DNA from: Roseibium hamelinense
GTDB taxonomy: Bacteria > Pseudomonadota > Alphaproteobacteria > Rhizobiales > Stappiaceae
Assembly (NCBI RefSeq): GCF_007830545.1
Contig: NZ_VLLF01000003.1
Location: 124,001 to 188,000 of the forward strand
Reading direction: 5' to 3'
Length of the DNA: 64,000 nt
Positions within the stretch are counted from its first letter, which is position 1; every line of letters begins with the position of its first letter. The translations under genes were made by a program, and so were the position numbers. Below, in pieces: positions 8,958 to 17,231 of the stretch. The notes under the pieces are model-generated. The model was not told the origin of the DNA. It worked only from the letters and a program-made list of their open reading frames with translations, and searched no databases.

Positions 8958-9737
8958 CTACGAGCCCTGATCCCAGTCCTTGAGGCCGTATTTGCCGAGG
9001 ATTTCGTTTAGCTTTCCGCTTGCGCGCAGCTCGGCCATGCCTGCGTCCAGTTGTGCTGCGAGTTCTTTTGAGTGGTCCTTCGCGGGCGACAGCGCGATGT
9101 AAATCGGGCCGCTGTCGTCAGTGTGCACAAGACGCACCTTGTCACCGGCACCAAGTTCGTTGGCGGCGTACATGAACACGCTGGCATCTTCTAAAACGAC
9201 GTCGAGGCGGCCCGCCAGAAGCTTCTTGATATTGGTCGTCAGCGGATCAGCGCCGCCGGAATACTCAGGCTTTGCATGCGCATCAATGTTGGCCTGGATC
9301 TCGTCGCCATAGGCATAGTCTCTGATCAGGCCAATGGTCTTGCCGGACAGATCCTCCGGCTTTTAATAGGTCCAGTCGTCGTCAGCCCGCACGAAATAGG
9401 CGTTGCCGGACACGGGCTGTGCCAGTTCCGGGAACACGAAGTCTTCCGCGTCCCCTCGCGTTGCCCCGAAGACCGCATCGTATTTACCTTCACGTGTCTC
9501 AACCAGCGCGCGCGACCAGTTGACGGTCTCATAGGTCACAGTGTGGCCGAGCGGTTCGAAGACTTCGCGGGCGATCTCAACCATGACCCCCGGCCGGTCG
9601 CTGCCGGGTTCGCAGTTGAAGGGACACCACGGATCTGCCGCGATGACGATATCGGCGGCCTGGGATGGTGTGGCCGCTGCCATGAACCCCGCCATCACCG
9701 CAGCGCAGGCAACAGAATTCAGTTTGAACAATTGCAT
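8958..9737 (-). pseudogene. Family-3 solute-binding protein with an in-frame stop (third paralogue)
   Basis: From ATG 9737 the frame runs signal peptide (VACAAVMAGFMAAATPSQA), WCPFNCEPGSDRPGVMVEI, YETVNWSRALVETREGKYDAV and then DDWTY followed by TAA at 9363-9365. Reading on in the same frame gives KPEDLSGKTIGLIRDYAYGDEI, DVVLEDASVFMYAA and GKLNEILGKYGLKDWDQGS to the stop at 8958. Total length including the stop is 259 codons, exactly that of the intact copy, so a single nonsense change (the intact copy has Glu after WTY) explains it. Either half could not fold as a full binding protein. A selenocysteine or pyrrolysine reading is ruled out because the codon is TAA. Confidence 0.85.
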
Positions 9738-10031
9738 TGGTACGCTCCTGAATCTCGGTCCGGATAGGAGACGGGTGTTCCGTTACGGAAGAGTGAAGCG
9801 GTGCAGAAGGCCGGCGCCGGAAGCGGAGTTATGGACGCCAAAGCCCTTGAAACAGCGGATTAGCCTTAACGGTTTCTGTACAATTTGCGGGATTTTCGCC
9901 TTCTGGCGCAGCGGTGTCTCATGTTTCGCGCCATGCGGGTGGTTCCGGTAGGCGGGATTGAGCCGCTGCGGGCCTGTGACCCAATGACCTGGAAAACAAA
10001 ACCAGAAACTGCTTTGAAAAAGAATTGGTCT
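9738..10031. other. Intergenic region, no gene seen
   Basis: About 290 bases between the third solute-binding protein and the giant gene. No frame on either strand shows a recognisable protein, and no RNA gene is evident. Confidence 0.5.
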
Positions 10032-10061
10032 CTGCCGGCCCGTCGTTTTTCGGGCCGGCAG
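10032..10061 (-). terminator. Strong hairpin after the first giant gene
   Basis: A perfect 11-bp stem (CTGCCGGCCCG / CGGGCCGGCAG) with an 8-base loop about 30 bases past the stop of the 858-residue gene. There is no T-run directly after it on the minus strand, so it may act as a Rho-independent terminator only weakly, or as an mRNA 3-prime stabiliser. Confidence 0.6.
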
Positions 10062-10089
10062 GGCGAATACGGATTTTCCTGAATCCTGA

Positions 10090-12666
10090 TCACTCCTCGA
10101 GACCGTCGAGCTGTTTGTTGATGGCTTGGGTGATCTTGTCGAAGGTGTCCTCCACACTGTCGGAAGCGGTAATTTTAACGCCCAACTTGTTCAAGAATGA
10201 CTGCGGAATGCGTTTCAGGCATGCGGCGGCCTGCGGATTGTCGTCGTTCAGACAATCTGCTGGCGTTTCCCAGTCTAGGTCCGGCATCGCCTGATGCAGT
10301 GTTTCCTTGAGCGCTTTGGCGTGCAGGCTAGGGTCGTTCTTCAGCGAGCCCTGCATGCTGTTGAGAGCATCAAGCTTGCGCGCCATTTTCCTGTCTGCAA
10401 GCTCCGAATTTTTCAGAGGCTTGTTTGACCGGAGGGTGAAGTCGTCCAATGACCTATACCTGAGTTTTGTCATTGCGTTTTGAACGGTACGCCCGTTTTC
10501 GGTATCGGCGTATTTCATGTGGATCGTCCCGCACTGCCGCCGCGCGCCGTTGTTGACGTCATCTTGGACATGAACTGTGATCGATGTCGCCGGAACGCTT
10601 CCGTTGTTCAGGTTTGAGGCGACCGTCGTGCTGTTATGCGTGTCCGTCACAAATCGTGGGTTCTGCAAGTTCTGCACACGCTTGTCCTGGTTCACATTTC
10701 TAAGGTTGAAACGGGATCCGTGGCTGAGAGACGGATATTCACGGGTCGTTGGGATATGACCGGTCGCATCATAGATTGTGACGTTATCGGCTTTTAAATT
10801 AATACAATGATCGAGGCCGGAATACCTCCTTTCAATTGAATTTTTCAGGTAGTAAGGGATATTCTCGAAAGTCTTTCCCTGATTTTGACCAATAGTGTAG
10901 GCATTTTCGTCTCCGTGACCGGAATAGGTTGCGTAGGGGAGTTGCCGCAAACCCGATTTTAGGCGGTTGGACACGGTATTCATGTCTTGCGCAACGAGGC
11001 GCGCGCTTTCCTGATGAAGAGAGTAACGCAGCGTCCGCTTCGGATCGTTGTAGACTTCGTCCAAAAACCCATGCATTCGTGAAATCAGGTTTTCCTGTGC
11101 CCGATGAAGTTTTCCAAGATTGTGCTTTGGCATGTTCTTGGCCATGTTTGCGCACTTGTCATATTCGGCTTCGGCCAGCGACTGCAGAGAGTCGTTCAAA
11201 CCACGGTCAAGGTTCCCCCGGTCATTTATGAGTTGCTTGAACTCGCCGAGCGTTGCCTTGATTTGCAAGTCATTCCAATCGCTCCGAAACTGTTTTTTCT
11301 TTTTATTTATCAGACTAATCTTGGATTCACTTACGGACTTCGCCTTCTGCGCGTTGTCGTTGTTTAGTTTCTGACGGGATTTGGAAGAAGCCTTTTTGTT
11401 TACATTTTGCTTGCGGTGTTTAAATACGTTCGAAGCCAGCTGGTCAAAAAGGCGCGTTTTTGTTTCTGCGCGATGCAGATTTTCTTCGGCTTTCCAAGAC
11501 TCGATTTCGTTTCTTGCGTTGACCGAGAGGAACTTTAACAAAATTTCTTTTGCATTTTCAGAATTGGTGAAGTGTGTTTGGTCTTTCATGTTTGTTTTTA
11601 TGGCGCAGTAATGCGAGACCATTGACTCAAAATGCCGGTGCCGCGGATCATTATTCTTTAGAGCAAACTTTTTCTCAACCAGCCGGAGTGCGAGCGATTT
11701 CGGATCTCCGTTCGTCTTCTTACACAAATCCACCGCTTTTTCGCAAAGCTGGTTTACCTGATCGACATCGTGCTGGTTGAGAGTCTGAATGCTATCAATC
11801 CGGCCACAAAGAACCTCGATTTTTTTAGCGTGATCAATATTTGACTGCACCTGTGCAAGGTATTTGTTGTAGCTTTTAAGCTGTAGGTCCTGATGTTTGT
11901 TTGCTTTATTTTGTGCTACTTTATTGAAGTCAAACTCAGAACTATCATTGGCTTTTTTGCATTTGGATAAAATTTGCTTTGAACTATTGCGTTCCCGGTA
12001 AAACTCTTGATAGTCATATGTTGAAATCAGTTGTCTTTGAGCGTCAAGAAGGCGCGCATCCAATTGTTCGACGTCTTTGGACAAATTATCGATGACATCC
12101 GCGTGCTTTTTTGCGCCGTTTTGAGAATTAATCAACTTGGCCTTTTCAAGGTGAATGGTTTTGCTTTCAAAGTCCTTGATGAGTCGGACGTCAACGTTCT
12201 GATGACTCATATCCTGACTGAATGCGCAGGCCTTGTCCAAAATGCGCTCAGTGTTGCTTGCATACTGTTCTGCAACAACCAATTGAAACTTTTGATTTGC
12301 GATTTCGTCGATAAGTTTAGTTCTCTGTTTTTCAATTGTTTTGATTTCTAATTTGAGCTTCGCTTTGTATTCATGCAGCGGCAAACCTTTGGAATCGAAT
12401 AGGGGCGTTCGAGACGCGGCTGCGTTATTGTTGACGCTGTCCAGACGCGCCTGGAGGTCCAGGCTCATTTGATCCGGCGGGGGAGTGAAGCTCGTCAGAC
12501 TTCTCTGTGGTTTAACAGGTTTTGGAGTTGTACTTTGATGTCCAAGAAGTCTTTTTTGTTTGGAAATATTTGAATTATTTGTTGGATATGAGCGAGCAAG
12601 AGATCTCTCTGTTTTACGCATTGCCGAAAATCTGCCGCCAAAACCCATTTTGCTTGTAAAAGACAT
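10090..12666 (-). CDS. Giant coiled-coil protein of unknown function, paralogue A
   Basis: An 858-residue protein, not recognised. It is charged, Lys/Gln/Asn-rich and AT-richer than its neighbours. Residues 1-80 are basic, Ser/Thr/Pro-rich and likely disordered, with no Sec signal. Residues about 90-550 are dominated by heptad-like, highly charged helices (e.g. KLKLEIKTIEKQRTKLIDEI). The last 300 residues form a conserved domain shared with the gene at 13243: GHGDENAYTIGQNQGKTF, VTIYDATGHIP, TDTHNSTTVAS, VPATSITVHVQD, QCGTIHMKY, and the end DTFDKITQAINKQLDGL. I start at ATG 12666 (MSFTSK) because paralogue B has MSFTK at the same place and GGGAA lies 5 bases upstream; an ATG at 12678 adds four residues. 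A secreted effector-like role is a guess from architecture and composition. Confidence 0.75.
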   Translation of the reverse strand: MSFTSKMGFGGRFSAMRKTERSLARSYPTNNSNISKQKRLLGHQSTTPKPVKPQRSLTSFTPPPDQMSLDLQARLDSVNNNAAASRTPLFDSKGLPLHEYKAKLKLEIKTIEKQRTKLIDEIANQKFQLVVAEQYASNTERILDKACAFSQDMSHQNVDVRLIKDFESKTIHLEKAKLINSQNGAKKHADVIDNLSKDVEQLDARLLDAQRQLISTYDYQEFYRERNSSKQILSKCKKANDSSEFDFNKVAQNKANKHQDLQLKSYNKYLAQVQSNIDHAKKIEVLCGRIDSIQTLNQHDVDQVNQLCEKAVDLCKKTNGDPKSLALRLVEKKFALKNNDPRHRHFESMVSHYCAIKTNMKDQTHFTNSENAKEILLKFLSVNARNEIESWKAEENLHRAETKTRLFDQLASNVFKHRKQNVNKKASSKSRQKLNNDNAQKAKSVSESKISLINKKKKQFRSDWNDLQIKATLGEFKQLINDRGNLDRGLNDSLQSLAEAEYDKCANMAKNMPKHNLGKLHRAQENLISRMHGFLDEVYNDPKRTLRYSLHQESARLVAQDMNTVSNRLKSGLRQLPYATYSGHGDENAYTIGQNQGKTFENIPYYLKNSIERRYSGLDHCINLKADNVTIYDATGHIPTTREYPSLSHGSRFNLRNVNQDKRVQNLQNPRFVTDTHNSTTVASNLNNGSVPATSITVHVQDDVNNGARRQCGTIHMKYADTENGRTVQNAMTKLRYRSLDDFTLRSNKPLKNSELADRKMARKLDALNSMQGSLKNDPSLHAKALKETLHQAMPDLDWETPADCLNDDNPQAAACLKRIPQSFLNKLGVKITASDSVEDTFDKITQAINKQLDGLEE

Positions 12667-13242
12667 GAATATTCCCATAATTGAATGTGATATTACTTAT
12701 TCTAGTGCTATATTGGGTCTGCATCAATTTATATGAATATAAATGTGAGCGTATTTCTTGTTTTTTACTAAGAGAGGTGTGCGAGTATCCGATAATCCGG
12801 GAGGACTGCCAGACATGGCTGCCTGCCGGGAAGACAGCGAGAACACGCGGCTTGGTGTTCAGGGAAGACCCGAACAGGCGTCGGTCCCCGAAATGATAAC
12901 AAAACAGGTCGAGGCGTACTGGTTTTCATCCTGGCGCGAAAGCATGGGGAACGTGGATCGTTTTCCAATCCTTGGCGGGCGGAGGAAGACACAGTTGATC
13001 AAACCCGACGGTCAGAGAGCTGCCTCTACTCCCTGCCGCGCGCTTGACCGGGCGAAATGCCCGCTCCGCACGCCGTTCCCAAGCGTGTTTTGCGGTGCCC
13101 GATGGTATAGGTTCCGTTGGGGGGGGCGAAGCTCTGGACCTTATAGGGATAGCGGCGGTCACCTTGAAAGGGCCGGGTTTACGGACGCTTCCAAGGTGAG
13201 TGCCATTTTTGCATCAAAACGCTCGCCGCCTTACCTATCCAG
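12667..13242. other. Spacer between the two giant paralogues
   Basis: About 575 bases. The first 110 are AT-rich; from 12790 to 13200 the GC content rises to the chromosomal level, unlike the flanking genes. Open frames on the plus strand here run into the antisense of the second giant gene and show no family resemblance, so I call no gene. An imperfect hairpin with ends CACCTTG / CAAGGTG spans 13161-13198, downstream of paralogue B. Confidence 0.5.
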
Positions 13243-16128
13243 TCAAACGTCAAGCCCGTCGAGTTGTTTGTTGATGGCTTGGGTGATCTTGTCGAAGGTG
13301 TCCTCAACCGTGTCAGAGCCGCCGACCTTTACGCCCAACTTGTCGAAAAACTGTTTTGGAATTCGGCTGAGGCACTCTGCAGCCTGCGGGTTGTCGTTTT
13401 TCAAGGTGTTGGCCGGTTGATCCCAATTCAGCTCTGGCAAAGCACCTTGCAAGGTTTCCTTAAGCGCTTTGGCGTGCAGAGCAGCGTTTCCTTCCAAAGT
13501 GCCTTTCGTCCGGTCCAAGGCCGCAAATTTTCGATCAATACGTCGTACCGCGAGCTCGTCCTTGTTCAATTTATCAACCTGAGTGTTGTTCAGTTGATCG
13601 ATTGACCGGTATCCGAGCGTCTTCATGTGACGTTTGACAGTGTGCCCGTTCTGGGTCTCCTGATATCTCATATGCACCGTTCCGCAAATGCCGCCCCGGG
13701 CCCTGTTGTCGGCGTCCTCGACGTGGACCGTGATGGATGTTGCCGGTACGGTTTCGTTCTTCACCCTGGACGAGACGGTCGTGCTGTTGTGTGTGTCCGT
13801 ATAGAAGTGGACGTCGCGCAGATTGTTCATGGGTGCGTCATTGTCGGCGCGCAAGTTGAATCGCGCGCCATGGCTCAATTCGGGGTATAGATGTTGTGGA
13901 GGGATATTGTCCCGCGCGTCGTAGATTGTTACCTGTCTTTTCGGTTGTATTTCATGCCGGTTGCCGGAGTACTTGGCTTCGATCTCGGTTTTCAGGTAGG
14001 CAGGCGCATCGTAGGTTTTTCCCTGGGTCTGTCCGATTGTATACGCGCGTTCGTTGCCGTGACCGGTATCCGTGGCATAGGGGAGATGCCGGAAGCCCGC
14101 GTTCAAGCGGTTTGAGACGTTGTTCATGTCCTGCTTGACCAAACGGCTGCACTCTTGATGCAGCGCGTAGCGCTTGGTTCGTTTCGGGTTGCTGTAGATT
14201 TGATCCAGGCACTCCGTCATGCGGGTGATCAGGTACCTTTGAGTTTTTGCCCGCGAGACGGGATTACGCGGTAAATTATTGGCAATGTTTTTGCACTTTT
14301 GCAGTTCGGCTTCTGCAAGTGCTTGAACAGATTCGTTCAGCAGGTGGTCCAGATCCCCCTTGGACTTTACCAGGGACTCAAGTTCCCTGAATACGGACGC
14401 GAGTTGTTTGTCGTTCCAGGTCCTCTGGAACTCCGTCTTCGACGGCTTTTTGTCGGTTTCGTTGTTGTTCGCGGCGATCCGGGACTTTGTAGATTTGGAC
14501 GGAGTCTCGTTTTTTTGGATCTCTGACTGCTTGAAATCGTCCTCTGTAATGTCAACAGGGACAGTGTTGTCCGCGCGGTGTTTGAAGTGGCTTTCGTCAA
14601 GTTGCTCGAAGATTGCGGCTTCATCATTTGCTGCAGCAAGCCGCTGTTCCGCTTTCCAAATCTCGAGATCTGATTGCGCGTATTTCTGGCCAAGAAGGAG
14701 TACAACGTTTTCCTGGCATAATTTCGTGTTTTGCTGGCTTGTCGTGTCTTTGATCAGGGCTTGTGCGGCCATGAAGTCGTCAACCATTCCGTTGACGATG
14801 TTCCGTGCAGCCGGATTGTCCTCCAAGTGCAGTTCCTTAACGGCAAGATTGGCGGCAAGCAGGCTTGGTTCCCGGACATGCGTGCTCAGGTTCGAGACGA
14901 AATGACAATTGGCCCGAACGACCTCCATATAGGTTTGGGCTGGGTTGGGGTCCATGTGGTCGTCAACCATATCGTTGACGATGTTCCGCGCCGCCGGGTT
15001 GTTCTCCAGGTGCAGGTCCTTGACCGCGAGGTTTGCGGCAAGCAGGTTCGGCCGCCCGACCGGCGTGCCCAAATGCGTGACGAAATGACAATTGGCCCGC
15101 ACGACTTCGAAGTCGTTTTGGGAAAACTGCCGATCCAGACCGAGCTGGTTCAACCGGTCAATGGAGCGCTGGATTCGGTGTTCCCGCGCAATCGGACCCA
15201 ACCGTTCGGCTGACTGCTGAAGGCGTTGTTCCAGTTCGGCGGTCTTGCGAACGTTTTTGAGGTGGAAGTTGTGCCATGCGACAGCATTTTTTTGCTGTTT
15301 GTTCGCCTGTTTTTCACTTTCGAAGTCCCCCTTTGATTCTGCCTTCAGGAGGCCATGCTTGCATTGAAGCACGTGTTTTTGACTTGCTTTTCTCGCATCC
15401 CGAAATTCGTTGAGGCTGTAAGTTGAAACCAGCTGTTGTGTCTTGGAGACGATTTGTTCGTTTAAGCGTTCCACTTCTCTGTTCAGGCTCTCAACGTTAT
15501 GAGCGTGGGTCGCGACTTTTTTGGACCAATCGTGCTTTTGGTTCTCTTGCGTGTGCACCGCTTTTTTATCGAAGTCCTCGACAAGCGCCGGACTGATATT
15601 CTGGTTCTTCAGATCCTGGCTGAGGCCACGTGATGCCTCAAGGGTACGGTCAATGTTGCTGACCACCTGCTGAGCCTTGAAGAGCTCGAACTTGTGGTTC
15701 TCCAGTATCCTTGTGCATTTTTTTCTCTGATCCTTGAGATTTCGGATGTCCTGCTGCAGCCCGTATTTGAACTTGTCGAGATCGGCGATGTTCTCGGGGT
15801 TGAAGACCTGTTTGGGCGCTAGGACACTATTCTGGCCGGGTGCTTGATGAAGGACCAGAGGCCGGTTCGCATTGTTGCTAAACGGGTCGAGCGGCAGATT
15901 TGAATCGAGGATGGCCTGCAGCGGATCATGCGGCTGAGATGGCATTGGAGACGTCGAAGGCGCATTGGTTCGCACATAGTTCAAATGAGAACGCGAACCG
16001 TGGCCGAATTTTTGGTGTGCCGCCAATTTTGATTTCTTCCCGGGAAAGGACGCTTTGGCGTTTTCCTCAAATTTTTCGATAGTAATTTGTTTTTTCTGAG
16101 AAATCAGGTTTGTTTTCGTAAATGACAT
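13243..16128 (-). CDS. Giant coiled-coil protein of unknown function, paralogue B
   Basis: A 961-residue paralogue of the 858-residue protein at 10090, same strand and same order of parts: basic Ser/Pro-rich N-terminus (MSFTKTNLISQKKQ), long charged helices, and the conserved C-terminal domain (GHGNERAYTIGQTQGKTY, VTIYDARDNIP, TDTHNSTTVSS, VPATSITVHVED, ICGTVHMRY, DTFDKITQAINKQLDGL). It is longer because of a 61-residue tandem duplication in its middle (VVRANCHFV...LAANLAVKxLHLExNPAARNIVN, twice). The start is uncertain: ATG 16128 matches the paralogue; a TTG at 16194 would add 22 residues (MIKCCSKYK). GGAGG at about 16160 fits neither well. No Sec signal. Function unknown. Confidence 0.75.
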   Translation of the reverse strand: MSFTKTNLISQKKQITIEKFEENAKASFPGKKSKLAAHQKFGHGSRSHLNYVRTNAPSTSPMPSQPHDPLQAILDSNLPLDPFSNNANRPLVLHQAPGQNSVLAPKQVFNPENIADLDKFKYGLQQDIRNLKDQRKKCTRILENHKFELFKAQQVVSNIDRTLEASRGLSQDLKNQNISPALVEDFDKKAVHTQENQKHDWSKKVATHAHNVESLNREVERLNEQIVSKTQQLVSTYSLNEFRDARKASQKHVLQCKHGLLKAESKGDFESEKQANKQQKNAVAWHNFHLKNVRKTAELEQRLQQSAERLGPIAREHRIQRSIDRLNQLGLDRQFSQNDFEVVRANCHFVTHLGTPVGRPNLLAANLAVKDLHLENNPAARNIVNDMVDDHMDPNPAQTYMEVVRANCHFVSNLSTHVREPSLLAANLAVKELHLEDNPAARNIVNGMVDDFMAAQALIKDTTSQQNTKLCQENVVLLLGQKYAQSDLEIWKAEQRLAAANDEAAIFEQLDESHFKHRADNTVPVDITEDDFKQSEIQKNETPSKSTKSRIAANNNETDKKPSKTEFQRTWNDKQLASVFRELESLVKSKGDLDHLLNESVQALAEAELQKCKNIANNLPRNPVSRAKTQRYLITRMTECLDQIYSNPKRTKRYALHQECSRLVKQDMNNVSNRLNAGFRHLPYATDTGHGNERAYTIGQTQGKTYDAPAYLKTEIEAKYSGNRHEIQPKRQVTIYDARDNIPPQHLYPELSHGARFNLRADNDAPMNNLRDVHFYTDTHNSTTVSSRVKNETVPATSITVHVEDADNRARGGICGTVHMRYQETQNGHTVKRHMKTLGYRSIDQLNNTQVDKLNKDELAVRRIDRKFAALDRTKGTLEGNAALHAKALKETLQGALPELNWDQPANTLKNDNPQAAECLSRIPKQFFDKLGVKVGGSDTVEDTFDKITQAINKQLDGLDV
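14776..15108 (-). repeat. 183-bp in-frame tandem duplication inside paralogue B
   Basis: Two copies with a period of exactly 183 bp (61 codons), about 14776-14925 and 14959-15108. The 18-mer GAAATGACAATTGGCCCG occurs at 14899 and again at 15082. The copies differ at many third positions and several amino acids, so the duplication is not recent. Paralogue A has no second copy. Confidence 0.9.
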
Positions 16129-16486
16129 AGTGAAATCCGCGTTTTGTGAAAGTAATTCCTCCAAAATTTTGTATTTTGAACAGCATTTAATCAATTTATA
16201 TCTATATAATCAGAGCGCAGCGCCTTTTGTTGGAAGCTGTGGCCCCAACAAAGAACGCTGGTAATCGAAAGCGCGAGTTTGATACTCTGGAATATTTCTG
16301 GAAATAGAAATTTTTCTACGGACTGCACGGATACAGCTTACGGTGTCGCGATTCAACTAACACGCATATGTGGGCCAAGCCTGGGACACCCAGATTAAGC
16401 TGACATGGTATCGGAATTGCAAAATACTGCCGGTGGCCGCGTAACGCGGATGAATTCCTCAAAACAGGCAAAAGTGAGCGACGGCC
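16129..16486. other. Intergenic region upstream of paralogue B
   Basis: About 360 bases of mostly AT-rich DNA between the giant gene and the MarR gene. It should hold the paralogue B promoter on the minus strand (AT-rich stretch 16190-16210). No gene or RNA is evident. Confidence 0.45.
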
Positions 16487-17038
16487 TCACTCACCGGGTT
16501 CCTTCACCGAGCGGATCAATTTGCCGAGCAGGTCCGACAACTGGAGCTGTTCTTCCTTGGTCAATCCGCTCACCGCCTCGTGCTGCGTTTTTATGTAGTC
16601 CGGCAGCATCCCCTTGATGAGATCAAGCGCTTTCGGTGTCAGGCACACCATCAGAGCCCGCCGGTCTTCAGGATGCGCGCAGCGCTCAATCAGTTTGTAC
16701 TTTTCAAGCTTGTCGAGGCGGGCCGTCATGCCGCCCGAACTGGTCATGGTCGAGCGGTACAGCTCGGTCGGTGTCAGCTTGTAAGGGGCACCGGACCGCA
16801 CCAGCGTCGCCAGGACATCGAACTCTCCCGGTTTGAGACCAAGAGCAGCAAACGCCGGGGCCAGAAACTTGGTCAAGATCAGCGGTCCTGCTTCGCCCAG
16901 ACGGCCAAGCATCACCATCGGATCAAGGTCCAGCGGCTCAAGGCCCAGATTTGGAAACTCGCGCTCCCACTGGGCCTTGGCGCGGGCGGCGCGGTCTTCG
17001 AACAGGAGGGCAGGGCTGTCGGTGAAAGGATTGCTCAT
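16487..17038 (-). CDS. MarR family transcriptional regulator
   Basis: A 183-residue DNA-binding protein with a winged helix: LKPGEFDVLATLVRSGAPYKLTPTELYRSTMTSSGGMTARLDKLEKYKLIERCAHPEDRRALMVCLT carries the recognition helix (TSSGGMTARLDKL) and the wing with the conserved DRR. It would act as a dimer and typically represses an adjacent divergent gene in response to small phenolics or oxidants. Here the divergent neighbour is an EamA exporter, and a 38-bp palindrome lies between them. I start at ATG 17038 (MSNPFTDSP); an ATG at 17089 is in frame but its first residues look non-conserved and have no ribosome site. Confidence 0.85.
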   Translation of the reverse strand: MSNPFTDSPALLFEDRAARAKAQWEREFPNLGLEPLDLDPMVMLGRLGEAGPLILTKFLAPAFAALGLKPGEFDVLATLVRSGAPYKLTPTELYRSTMTSSGGMTARLDKLEKYKLIERCAHPEDRRALMVCLTPKALDLIKGMLPDYIKTQHEAVSGLTKEEQLQLSDLLGKLIRSVKEPGE

Positions 17039-17126
17039 GTTTAAAGGTCCGGTTCGGTCCCTGGCGGGCGGCGTCTCCTCGCGCATCATCAGAGAAAACG
17101 GTTGATTGTCAATGCTTTAAGAAATT

Positions 17127-17164
17127 CGACGCAAAGTATCTTGATAATAAGATACTTTGCGTCG
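17127..17164. promoter_or_regulatory. Perfect 16-bp inverted repeat, likely MarR operator
   Basis: CGACGCAAAGTATCTT at 17127-17142 is exactly mirrored by AAGATACTTTGCGTCG at 17149-17164 around a GATAAT spacer. The centre TATCTTGATAATAAGATA resembles the TATCTTGA half-sites bound by many MarR proteins. It lies in the divergent region, 89 bases from the MarR start and 67 from the exporter start, so it can control both. Confidence 0.8.
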
Positions 17165-17231
17165 ATATATATGCTCACGGCGCCGGGGCTGTGCCTGCCC
17201 GGAGTGTTGATTTTCAATCAGGAAGAGAGCC

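Noticed and set aside
9363-9365. Stop codon recoding in the third solute-binding protein
   Set aside because: The codon is TAA, which is not used for selenocysteine (TGA) or pyrrolysine (TAG), and no recoding structure was noted.
12758-13420. Long plus-strand frame of 220 codons across the spacer between the giant paralogues
   Set aside because: Its second half is antisense to the conserved end of paralogue B and shows the same pseudo-protein (SSPSSCLLMAWVILSKVSS) that occurs antisense to paralogue A, so it is a shadow of the coding strand.
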